This document shows, one piece after another, positions 24,272-32,998 of a stretch of 64,000 nucleotides of DNA. Each line of letters starts with the position of its first letter. Position 1 is the first letter of the stretch. The DNA comes from Bacteroides mediterraneensis. Lineage in GTDB: Bacteria; Bacteroidota; Bacteroidia; Bacteroidales; Bacteroidaceae. Made by a program: the position numbers and the translations under genes. Below the pieces are notes generated by a model, which was not told the DNA's origin, did no database searches, and was given only the letters and a program-made list of their open reading frames with translations. Location of the stretch: assembly GCF_900128455.1 (NCBI RefSeq), contig NZ_LT635783.1, positions 2,567,935-2,631,934 on the forward strand. Direction: 5' to 3'.

Positions 24272-25819
24272 TTATTCTGTCAGACGGATGCCTTCGATAT
24301 AGTATCCCCCTTCCACGTGCTCGCCTTCCGAAAAGTCAAACCAACGGGTATCTTCGGGCAGCGGAGAAAAATAGAGCGTGAAATCCATTTCTCCGCTATC
24401 AGGCATAAACACTTGCTCGTCTATTGCGAAACCTTCACTGCGCAGGAGCGGATAGTTCACCCCCTTATCCGACATCAAAAAAGTCGCTTTGTCCAGCCGA
24501 ATCCAATAGTTTGGAATATACCGTGCATGCACGCGAAGCACCGTAGCCGAGTCAGTCAATTCCACCTGACGGATGGTCAACACATCCACTTTCTCTGTTT
24601 TCTTCCGCGGATGATGCACCAGTTTGTGACCGTCTTTCCATTCGATACGCATCGGCTGTTTGGGAGCCAACATGCCTTTGACTTTCAGCTTCAACAGCCC
24701 TTTTCCATATCCACTCCAACTGTCAACTACCTTTCCCTCCGGAGAAATCAACACAAAATGGGGAATACCTCTGACGCCATAACGGGCATACAATCCATTG
24801 GTTTCCTCCAAATCGTTCCAGTTATTCCAAGTCATGGCATGCGCTTTAGAAGCCTCTTCCCATCCTTTCCGGTTCTCAATGCTCAAACTGACCACCTCCA
24901 GGCTGTCCTTGTACATCTCGCTGATTTCTTTCAGCTCCGGCTGCGACATCATGCAAGGGCCACATCCCCGGCTCCAGAAATCCAGCAGGACGTATTTTCC
25001 GCGAAACCCTGCCAAATGGTGAACCTTGCCTTCCAAATCATACATATCCGCATCGGCAGCTTCCTCGCCCGCCTTGACCACGGTTGGCGGATTCAAAGCC
25101 AGGTACACGCTCTTCCCTTCAAAAGTCTCTTTCTGTGCGGCATCCAGACAATCGTACAACTGCTGCACGTCTTCCTTATACGGATAGTCTTTACGGAACT
25201 TCACCGACATCCCCATTCGATACAATTCATCCATCCAGACGGCATTAACCGGCGACTGTTTCATAAGTGCGATAGTATGCTGCGTAATCTGATCGCTCAA
25301 CTTATCCGTCAGTTGTTGCAGACTGTCTACCTTTGCACGAGCCTGTTCCTTGTTTCCTCCCTGTGCAGCCGACCTCATCAGCTCAAACTTCTGCATGGAC
25401 AACCGCTGAAACTCTTCCCATTCCTTGCGGGAAGCCTGCATCAGCTGCTGCTGGAACTGTTGTTCCTTCACATCGCTCTCTACTTTCCAAGAGTAAATAT
25501 ACGGATTTTCTCCCTGTACGAGCAAACGACTTCCGGGATTCACCCACAAGCTGAGCGACATGGGTGGAAAACTCGTCTTGTCATGTGCCATCAAATCATA
25601 GCGTTCCAGCCCGTTTCCGGCGGTAGTCAGTTCAAAACGGAATGTGCCGTTCCGCAACGTGTCGGTAGCCGCCATACTCCCTACATTCCCCTCTCGCTTC
25701 ATCAAACTGAACACGGTTCCATCGGGAATGTGCTTCAACTGTCCTTCCACCACAAATTTCTCTTGTGCCTGCGCTCCCAATGCACCTAAGAGCAGACAGG
25801 CTAATACTTGTTTTCTCAT
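24272..25819 (-). CDS. TlpA-like thioredoxin-domain protein with N-terminal DUF4369-like region
   Basis: 515 residues. A signal peptide ends near GAQAQEK (residue ~20). A DUF4369-like beta domain follows (FVVEGQLKHIPDGTVFSLMKREG), then a helical, Gln-rich linker (~120-190). The thioredoxin fold has active-site Cys286-Gly-Pro-Cys289 in DFWSRGCGPCMM and the cis-Pro in GVRGIPHFVLI. A C-terminal beta extension of ~100 residues follows. It is likely a periplasmic thiol-disulphide reductase. It sits between two permease genes (33 and 23 bp gaps) within the ABC operon. A redox enzyme inside such an operon suggests a Cys-containing substrate or maintenance of a permease domain; that is inference. Confidence 0.88.
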   Translation of the reverse strand: MRKQVLACLLLGALGAQAQEKFVVEGQLKHIPDGTVFSLMKREGNVGSMAATDTLRNGTFRFELTTAGNGLERYDLMAHDKTSFPPMSLSLWVNPGSRLLVQGENPYIYSWKVESDVKEQQFQQQLMQASRKEWEEFQRLSMQKFELMRSAAQGGNKEQARAKVDSLQQLTDKLSDQITQHTIALMKQSPVNAVWMDELYRMGMSVKFRKDYPYKEDVQQLYDCLDAAQKETFEGKSVYLALNPPTVVKAGEEAADADMYDLEGKVHHLAGFRGKYVLLDFWSRGCGPCMMSQPELKEISEMYKDSLEVVSLSIENRKGWEEASKAHAMTWNNWNDLEETNGLYARYGVRGIPHFVLISPEGKVVDSWSGYGKGLLKLKVKGMLAPKQPMRIEWKDGHKLVHHPRKKTEKVDVLTIRQVELTDSATVLRVHARYIPNYWIRLDKATFLMSDKGVNYPLLRSEGFAIDEQVFMPDSGEMDFTLYFSPLPEDTRWFDFSEGEHVEGGYYIEGIRLTE

Positions 25820-25852
25820 GGTTATTTATTCATTTTAGGTTATTATACTATA

Positions 25853-28165
25853 TTACTCCCGCTTGATTTCTTCTGCCGGATTCACCCGCATCACCCGGAA
25901 TATTTGCCAGCATGCAGTCAGTCCCACCAAGCACGCAACTACGACAAACAGACAGACTCCCCAGGCCCAACCGTAAACGGACTGCAAGCCGGAATCGCTC
26001 AATGCCTGAATCATGGCAAGCCTCAGCACCGGATAAGTCACCCCAAAAGCTATCAGAAAAATCAAGGCATACCCTCGTGCGAACAGCAAACCGATGTTCC
26101 ATGGGGAAGCCCCATTTATTTTACGAATGGCCACTTCCTTTCGTCGGGTTTCCGCATCCATCACCACCGATGAATATACGCTCAAAACCACTAACAACAC
26201 ACTAATGCCTGCCAATATCCCCATGGCATATTTCATCATTCCAATAGTAGCAGTGTCTGTTTGCCGGACATCACTTAACTTTCGAATGTGTAACGGCAAG
26301 GTCTCCGGAACATACTGGCGACACAAAGCAATCACTCGTTTCGTTACTTTATCTACCTCGCTACCGGATGCAATTTTCAGCAAACAAGTAGTTGCCTGAG
26401 AAGAAGGGAAGAATACCGACAAGTTCATCCGTCCATCCAGTATCACCTGCTTATACAGTTCATGATACACCCCTGCAATCCGGTAACTTCTTCCATCAAG
26501 CATCACCGTACCTTCTGCATGTTCAGCCTGTAACAAGCGGGCAAACGCCTCATTGACATATACATACCCTTCCGCTTCTGCCTCCATCCGTTTCCCAGCC
26601 AGCGGAATATGGAAAAAATCAAAATAAGCCGGATCTCCCTGAGCTACAGCAACCCGTACCTCTGAATGATCTGCCTTCTGATAGGAGGTATAAAGATAGG
26701 AAGATAGATTTCCATCTAAAGTTTCATCCCCCAGTGTGACCAAACGTTCAATTTCAGGTAAAGCAGCCAGTTCTGAACGAATCTCATCCCAATGTTGACG
26801 AATACGTTCCGTATCCAAAGAAAGAGAAAGGCCCCGTTCCTCTTCTGCCGTAGCCAAAGGAGCATAAGTCTTTCCAAACAGTTCTGTATATGACAAATGC
26901 ACCACCATCACCGCTCCAAGGAAGAAAATGCACACCGCCAGTTGAACCCCAATCATCAGGGAACGAAAAACATGTTTCCCGCGATTGAACTGAATCTGAT
27001 GAATCAGACTCACTCTACGCACCCGCCACACCGGAATCAATAACAGAGGAACGCAAAGCAACAAGGTACCCAAATACACCAGTGTATGCAGACCGTAGAC
27101 AGACGAAGCAGACATCCAGACTATATTCTCCAAAGGCAACCAAGTACGGGCCAGCGGAATTGCCACCTCTCCCATTATCAAAGAAAGGAACCAGGCAATG
27201 GTCAGCATGATGAACACTTCAGAAAACAGCAACCAGAAGATACCTTTTGAATCGGAGCCCACACATTTACGTAAAGCCAGCTCCCGCTGACGGGCATAAA
27301 ACATTTGAAATGTAAACTTCAGGAAATTAATCAGTCCCGACAGCAGAATCAAGGAAGAAATGAAGAGCAAGAAAAAACAGGCCAAATCTGTATTCCTGCT
27401 TTCCTCCAATTCTTTCAAAGAAAAAGCCTTCACATGCATCACCTCCTCTCCACGTATCCAATTCATCCCCGCCAAACGCTTTTTCAGCGCTTCCGGAGAC
27501 ACCCCCTGCTCACAAAGAGCATAGACTTGCAGCCACGCTTTCGGTTTCAATGACAAAGGGAACCAACATTCTGTCCTCGGCGAGCCGCCCTTTTCATTTT
27601 CGGCCACTACATTCACAATCGAATAATCCGTAATACCATTAGCGGAAGTCTGCGAAGCAAGACGGACCACCCGACCGACCGGATTGTCACCGCCAGCTAT
27701 CCTTCGAGCAAAAGCAGCAGAAACAACGATTTCATCTTCTCTTTCCGGCAAGCGGGAACCATAAAGCAGAGGTAATTTCCAAAACAGAAAAGCTGAAGGA
27801 TTTGCCGTTTTATAAGTCACCTGATACGGGGTTTCATTCCCATCTATTCCTACCACCTCCACGTCTATATGGGCCTCATAGGAAAAGGCTGAGATAGAAT
27901 CCAGCATACCTGTAACCTGGCTTTCCAGCCTCCGGACATCTTCTTCATAGAAAGGAATATCACCGGCAAAATCCTTTTTACTAATATTCAGTTGCATAGC
28001 CCGTTCGCCTCCTATATAATCAGCCTTTTCACTCATTACGCTTACAAAACGAATCATAAGCGAAAAGACTAAGACGCCTACCGCCAGACACAAAGCCGAG
28101 ACTATATGCTGAAACTTATATTTCCACAAATTGCGGAAAGCCACTTTCAAATAATGTGCAACCAT
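25853..28165 (-). CDS. MacB/FtsX-type ABC permease (fifth)
   Basis: 770 residues, starting MVAHYLKVAFRNLWKYKFQH. The first FtsX block contains RELALRKCVGSDSKGIFWLL and the second EVAIRKINGASPWNIGLLFA; both are the cytoplasmic coupling-helix motif. Two large periplasmic domains (~45-255 and ~430-640) alternate with the membrane blocks. It ends RVNPAEEIKRE, the same ten residues as the fourth permease, and the last 33 bp of coding DNA are identical to that gene. The start is also nearly the same as in the fourth permease, so the pair arose by tandem duplication. The gaps are 40 bp upstream and 33 bp downstream. Confidence 0.9.
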   Translation of the reverse strand: MVAHYLKVAFRNLWKYKFQHIVSALCLAVGVLVFSLMIRFVSVMSEKADYIGGERAMQLNISKKDFAGDIPFYEEDVRRLESQVTGMLDSISAFSYEAHIDVEVVGIDGNETPYQVTYKTANPSAFLFWKLPLLYGSRLPEREDEIVVSAAFARRIAGGDNPVGRVVRLASQTSANGITDYSIVNVVAENEKGGSPRTECWFPLSLKPKAWLQVYALCEQGVSPEALKKRLAGMNWIRGEEVMHVKAFSLKELEESRNTDLACFFLLFISSLILLSGLINFLKFTFQMFYARQRELALRKCVGSDSKGIFWLLFSEVFIMLTIAWFLSLIMGEVAIPLARTWLPLENIVWMSASSVYGLHTLVYLGTLLLCVPLLLIPVWRVRRVSLIHQIQFNRGKHVFRSLMIGVQLAVCIFFLGAVMVVHLSYTELFGKTYAPLATAEEERGLSLSLDTERIRQHWDEIRSELAALPEIERLVTLGDETLDGNLSSYLYTSYQKADHSEVRVAVAQGDPAYFDFFHIPLAGKRMEAEAEGYVYVNEAFARLLQAEHAEGTVMLDGRSYRIAGVYHELYKQVILDGRMNLSVFFPSSQATTCLLKIASGSEVDKVTKRVIALCRQYVPETLPLHIRKLSDVRQTDTATIGMMKYAMGILAGISVLLVVLSVYSSVVMDAETRRKEVAIRKINGASPWNIGLLFARGYALIFLIAFGVTYPVLRLAMIQALSDSGLQSVYGWAWGVCLFVVVACLVGLTACWQIFRVMRVNPAEEIKRE

Positions 28166-28205
28166 TTTTTTATATCTCTTAAAGCTACATAACCATGTTA
28201 TCTCA

Positions 28206-30611
28206 TCACTCCCGCTTGATTTCTTCTGCCGGATTCACCCGGGACACCTGCCAAATACGGAAAGCTACCGTGAGGGCGACGAACAAGGAGACACTCAGGA
28301 AGAGGCAAAAATAGAAAGCCACCCCATGCCGGAAGAACACCGTGTACAAGGTACTAAACTGCCTCAACAAGAATTCAACCAACACAAATCCCCACACAGC
28401 CGTCACCGTCAGTAAAGTCACATAAAGCCGGGCAAACAGCCAGATTATCTGACGCATTCCAGCACCGTTAATCTTTCGGATAGCCATCTCCTTCCGCCGA
28501 TATTCCGTGTCGATGGTCACGGCTGAATACACGCCCAACAACGAAATCACCAGCACCACTACCGAAAAGAACAATACAATTCCGCGGAGCTTGAACTCAA
28601 GCGCCTGTGACTCACGGATGTCGTCCATGAACGTGCTGACCTTCACTTCCACACTTTCCGGCAACGTTTTTTTCAGTATCTTCCGGACCTCTTGAGATAC
28701 GGTTTCCGTCTGCCCCTCCTTACATTTCACATAACAATGCCCACAGTAATCGTCGAACCCGCTCAGAAGGAATATAAATCCTTCACTATCATAATACACA
28801 CTGGACACAAATGTCTGGCACACTCCTTTAACCGTGTAGGCATCTCCGTCATAATTATAAAGCGGTTTCCCCATGATGTCCTTTCCGAGACGACGAGACA
28901 AAGCCTCGTCTATCACCAAATCAGACGATTCACGCAGCGTATGTCCCGACCGCATCGGAATGTGCATGAAACGAAAGAAACCGGGAGTTACACGCATCAC
29001 ATTTACATCCACATAACTGTCTTTATTGTCTTTCTCCGTATACATACCCGAACCGGAAACGCCTCCCAAATAATTGATGTCGGCCGGAAGTACCTCTTCG
29101 ACTCCCGACAAGTTTTTAAACTGATGTATCAGATCCAGCTTCTGCACAGTGTTCATAAAGGAAAAATCCATCGGAACGCTCAAAATCTGCTCTTTCTCCT
29201 CCAAGCTCAATGTCCCGAACAAGGTACGTCCCGTTTTATCCGACTGTAGATAAAGCGCCGCTGCCAGTGAGATAAAAACCCAACAGATGAACAACTGCAC
29301 TCCCAACAACAGATTCCGCAGCCGTCTCTTTCCTCCCCGGTGTACACCGCCCGATACCCCCGCATGCACCTGCGTGCGACGTACCTTCCACACAACTATT
29401 CCACACACCCAAGCACATACTCCCAACAGGCCAGCCAGATACTCAAAGCTCTGTACCATCAGCAGAGAAGTATCAAACTGCAAAGACAAACCGGCCATTT
29501 CCAGTCTCAACCAGGGAGCCATCACCTCGATGCAGACACCGGTCAACAAGCCGGCCAGCAAAACCAACAAGGCAGACTGTATGAACAGTTGGACGAAAAG
29601 ACTGCCTCCGGATGCTCCCGTCATTCGCCGGATACTGAATTCACGCATACGAGTAAGAAAAGACCCCACGAGCAGATGAAAGAAATTGAGCAAGGCCACC
29701 AGTAAAATCAATACCCCGGCTACCATTGTAGTCCATACCATCGTACGAAGCAGTCCCCCATTCCAGTCCCTATCTCCCATCGGATGAGCTTCCACCGCAA
29801 AGCTTGTATCATGCATCCGATGCGTCTGCTTGCTGCGATAAAACCACTCATTGAGTTGCTCCGGAGTAAAACCTTTACGCAGCAACGCATACGTAAAAGA
29901 ACCGATAATAGCATAACGGGCATCATTCTGAATGATTCCTTCCGAATCGTTGAGAGAAAACATATCCAGATGCTTCATAAAAGCAATACTGTTGTTCTCT
30001 GGAATATCCTCAATCACTGCCTGAATGGTATAAACCGTTCCACCGGTACGTGGAGTAGAATCCGGCGAAGTGTACAACCGGCGCATCAGTACCAGCTGTT
30101 TTCCTACCGCCTGACGAATATCCCCATATACCCGGCGTGCCATGCTCTCACTCACAACCAATGAATTTGGCATCATCTTAGCTACCTCAGCCGAACCACA
30201 CAAAATTTGAGGAGTCAGTACTTGAAAGAAGGAAGAATCCGTCTCTGCCACGGCGAAGGAATAAGGTAACTGCTTCCCGTCGGGCATCTCCACGTTGAAA
30301 GGACGTTCTATCGGTGAATAATCCACCACACACAACGCCTCAATCCCATCCGGCTTTTGAAGACGCAGTTCCTCGGCCAACGTCGCAGGAGTATAATTCA
30401 ACACCTTCTCTTCTTTCATGTCACGAATATTGAGTTCGGCAATCCGTTCATAGTTTGCAAAACAATGATTCGTACTGAAAGCATAACGGACCACGTAGAG
30501 ACAGATACTGAAACACAGCAAGGCCACCCCTACTCCGACCAACGCAATCAGATGCTGTGTCTTGTATTTCCACAAATTACGGAAAGCTACTTTCAAATAA
30601 TGTGCAATCAT
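28206..30611 (-). CDS. MacB/FtsX-type ABC permease (fourth)
   Basis: 801 residues from the ATG at 30611 (MIAHYLKVAFRNLWKYKTQH). An ATG one codon upstream (30614) is possible, but 30611 matches the other permeases. First coupling motif REFSIRRMTGASGGSLFVQL, second EMAIRKINGAGMRQIIWLFA; C-terminus SRVNPAEEIKRE. Layout is TM, periplasmic domain, three TMs, TM, second periplasmic domain, three TMs. The FtsX blocks flank the regions most divergent from the neighbouring permeases. It is separated from the third permease by about 18 bp. Confidence 0.9.
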   Translation of the reverse strand: MIAHYLKVAFRNLWKYKTQHLIALVGVGVALLCFSICLYVVRYAFSTNHCFANYERIAELNIRDMKEEKVLNYTPATLAEELRLQKPDGIEALCVVDYSPIERPFNVEMPDGKQLPYSFAVAETDSSFFQVLTPQILCGSAEVAKMMPNSLVVSESMARRVYGDIRQAVGKQLVLMRRLYTSPDSTPRTGGTVYTIQAVIEDIPENNSIAFMKHLDMFSLNDSEGIIQNDARYAIIGSFTYALLRKGFTPEQLNEWFYRSKQTHRMHDTSFAVEAHPMGDRDWNGGLLRTMVWTTMVAGVLILLVALLNFFHLLVGSFLTRMREFSIRRMTGASGGSLFVQLFIQSALLVLLAGLLTGVCIEVMAPWLRLEMAGLSLQFDTSLLMVQSFEYLAGLLGVCAWVCGIVVWKVRRTQVHAGVSGGVHRGGKRRLRNLLLGVQLFICWVFISLAAALYLQSDKTGRTLFGTLSLEEKEQILSVPMDFSFMNTVQKLDLIHQFKNLSGVEEVLPADINYLGGVSGSGMYTEKDNKDSYVDVNVMRVTPGFFRFMHIPMRSGHTLRESSDLVIDEALSRRLGKDIMGKPLYNYDGDAYTVKGVCQTFVSSVYYDSEGFIFLLSGFDDYCGHCYVKCKEGQTETVSQEVRKILKKTLPESVEVKVSTFMDDIRESQALEFKLRGIVLFFSVVVLVISLLGVYSAVTIDTEYRRKEMAIRKINGAGMRQIIWLFARLYVTLLTVTAVWGFVLVEFLLRQFSTLYTVFFRHGVAFYFCLFLSVSLFVALTVAFRIWQVSRVNPAEEIKRE

Positions 30612-30629
30612 CATAAATTCATTCTTTTA

Positions 30630-32978
30630 TTATTCACTTTTCATTACTTCACTCGGATTGATGCGGGAAGCCTTGTGCACCTGCCAAAGCAACGTAGCCA
30701 CGGAAATCACCGCTACTATCAGGAAGGCTGTCAGGAACAAGCCGACCGTCACCGGAGCCTTCACCACCAAATCGGCGGTATAGTAGTGGATGGCCAGCCA
30801 AGCCAACGGAACTGCCACTACGGCTGCCAGCAACAGCATCCCCACATAACGACGGAGCAACAGCACATACAGGTCTTTCAGCATGGCACCGTTCACCTTT
30901 CGGATGGCAATCTCGCGGTAACGCTGGCGGATGTCGAACAAAGAAATGCCGAATAACCCCAGACAGGAAATGACAATGGCGATAAAGGCAAAGGCCGAAT
31001 AAATGGTAGCCACCTGCCGATCGGATTTATACAACTTCTGCACATCGTCCTTCAGTAACGAATACTGGAAATTCTCCGTGCCATACACTTCCTTTTCCAA
31101 CTTCCGCAGATAATCTATCACCTGAGGAATCCGACCCGGCTGACACGCAATATGATACACATCTCCCTGCATAGTAGGAAAAACCATGAAAAGCATGGGG
31201 CGTATCCCCTTGGATATATGTCCGCTATAATAATCCTCTATCACCCCCACAATCGGTCGGGCCGGAAAGTCAGGCGCCGCCTCTTTCATACGAAGGTCCA
31301 ACACGGTAGCTCCCTCCAAAGAGGTGTATCCCAATGCCCGCATAGCAGCCCGATTCACCACATATCCATCCTCCTCGACAGGCAATCTTCCTTCCACAAG
31401 CTTCAGGTTGAACAAGGTAAAGAATCCAGGAGTGGCAAAATTCTGATTCAATGAAACGGTTTCCCCCTTCGCATTCTGAAACTCTGACGTATAGTCGAAA
31501 TCCAGAATGGAATACACATCAGCCGTCCAACATGAGATATCCGGACATTTGCTCAATGCTTCATCAATCTGCGCAATCCGCTGCTTCCGGGCCTGTATCG
31601 ATTCATCGGTATAAGAAGCATAATCCGTTGATTCATATATAAGGTTGGCCTGAATCACATTTTCTGTCCGAAAGCCCGGTGGAGTATTCAACAGCAAGTT
31701 GAGATGACGATGAAAAAACAAAGCAAGGACAACCAGTACAATGGTCACCGTATATTGCACGAACAAGAATCCCTGACGCAAGCGTATGGATTTCCGGTCA
31801 TTCCCCGAACAAACCAGCGACATGCCCAACGGGGATTTCCAGCACCGAAATACCGTACACAATGATATCAGCAGCGGCAACCACACCACTAAAGCCAATG
31901 AGACCCATACGTCAAACGCCCCGACAGTAAATACCGTATCAAAGACACGATTGACAAAAGGCTGAGCAAGTTCCACCACCGTCCAAGCTAACAGCAACGA
32001 CAATGCCGACAGCACCAGATTCTCCCAATACATCAATAGAAAAAGTGAACGGAAACCTGCTCCCCATACCCGATGAATCAGGTAAATCCGTAACCGCTTG
32101 CCCATCAGCACCGCATACAAATTGAGGTAATTAAGCAGACCGATAAAGAATATAAAGATACACATGGCCGACAAGACATACAACTGAGCGCGGTTGCCCG
32201 ACACACACATCGTAGGAGAAGTGCGGTACAACAAACGGGACTCCCAATACACATCCTTCAACGACAGAAGGGAAAAAGTGTACATGCTGCCGTCACCCAC
32301 CCGTGTAGGACGCAACGTCTTGCCTGCCTCATTCAATTTCTGAATATCCACTCCCGGTACAAAACGGACAAACTCCATGGGCATTCTCTCCCAAAGTGCT
32401 CCCGGCATTTCGGAAAGAATGGCATCCACCAACAAAAAACTTTTATTCTTCGGCGTGACAAAAATACCGGATATGGTCACTGATTTCCCGGTAGACAAGA
32501 CAAAGGTTTCTCCAATGGGATTCTGCTTGCCAAACAACTTATGTGCCAGGTGCTCACTCAGCAAAGCCATCCCAGGCTTTGAAAGGGAACTTTCTCCTTG
32601 CAAGAGCTGATAATGGAACAGTTTCAAGAAAGTCGTATCGGCCACTATCATATTTACCTGGAAACGATTATCCTTGTAACGTATCATGTCATGATCCAGC
32701 AGTGTGACCCGTGAACGTTGCATGACCAGTGAAGGGTCTACAGCCAGCGTATCGCCATTCAATGTGGAAGAGACCAATGCATCGTTCTCACCAATCTGAC
32801 AACGAGACACATATACATTTTCCCGGTCCACACAATGGGTATCGACCGTCAGTTCCCGATGGATATATCGAAGTAAAATAATACAGCAGGCCAGACTGAA
32901 AGCCAGCCCCAACAGATTAATCAGTGTGTACGTCCGTGCTCGGAGCAGGAAACGTAATGCATAGCGTAGTGTGTTCAT
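30630..32978 (-). CDS. MacB/FtsX-type ABC permease (third)
   Basis: 782 residues. Its first 46 residues, starting MNTLRYALRFLLRARTYTLI, are identical to those of the second permease, and both end VHKASRINPSEVMKSE. The last coding bases plus the following T-rich leader (30625-30695) are identical over 71 bp to 32994-33064. The coupling motif in the second half is EIAIRKVNGAMLKDLYVLLL. The periplasmic domains are strongly diverged from the second permease. This is a mosaic: conserved ends and variable middle. The gap to the second permease is 20 bp. Confidence 0.9.
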   Translation of the reverse strand: MNTLRYALRFLLRARTYTLINLLGLAFSLACCIILLRYIHRELTVDTHCVDRENVYVSRCQIGENDALVSSTLNGDTLAVDPSLVMQRSRVTLLDHDMIRYKDNRFQVNMIVADTTFLKLFHYQLLQGESSLSKPGMALLSEHLAHKLFGKQNPIGETFVLSTGKSVTISGIFVTPKNKSFLLVDAILSEMPGALWERMPMEFVRFVPGVDIQKLNEAGKTLRPTRVGDGSMYTFSLLSLKDVYWESRLLYRTSPTMCVSGNRAQLYVLSAMCIFIFFIGLLNYLNLYAVLMGKRLRIYLIHRVWGAGFRSLFLLMYWENLVLSALSLLLAWTVVELAQPFVNRVFDTVFTVGAFDVWVSLALVVWLPLLISLCTVFRCWKSPLGMSLVCSGNDRKSIRLRQGFLFVQYTVTIVLVVLALFFHRHLNLLLNTPPGFRTENVIQANLIYESTDYASYTDESIQARKQRIAQIDEALSKCPDISCWTADVYSILDFDYTSEFQNAKGETVSLNQNFATPGFFTLFNLKLVEGRLPVEEDGYVVNRAAMRALGYTSLEGATVLDLRMKEAAPDFPARPIVGVIEDYYSGHISKGIRPMLFMVFPTMQGDVYHIACQPGRIPQVIDYLRKLEKEVYGTENFQYSLLKDDVQKLYKSDRQVATIYSAFAFIAIVISCLGLFGISLFDIRQRYREIAIRKVNGAMLKDLYVLLLRRYVGMLLLAAVVAVPLAWLAIHYYTADLVVKAPVTVGLFLTAFLIVAVISVATLLWQVHKASRINPSEVMKSE

Positions 32979-32998
32979 ATAAATTTGTTTCTTTTTTA

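Noticed and set aside
24317-25789. 490-codon open frame on the plus strand opposite the TlpA-like gene
   Set aside because: Shadow of a well-supported minus-strand gene; no signal peptide or recognisable motif.
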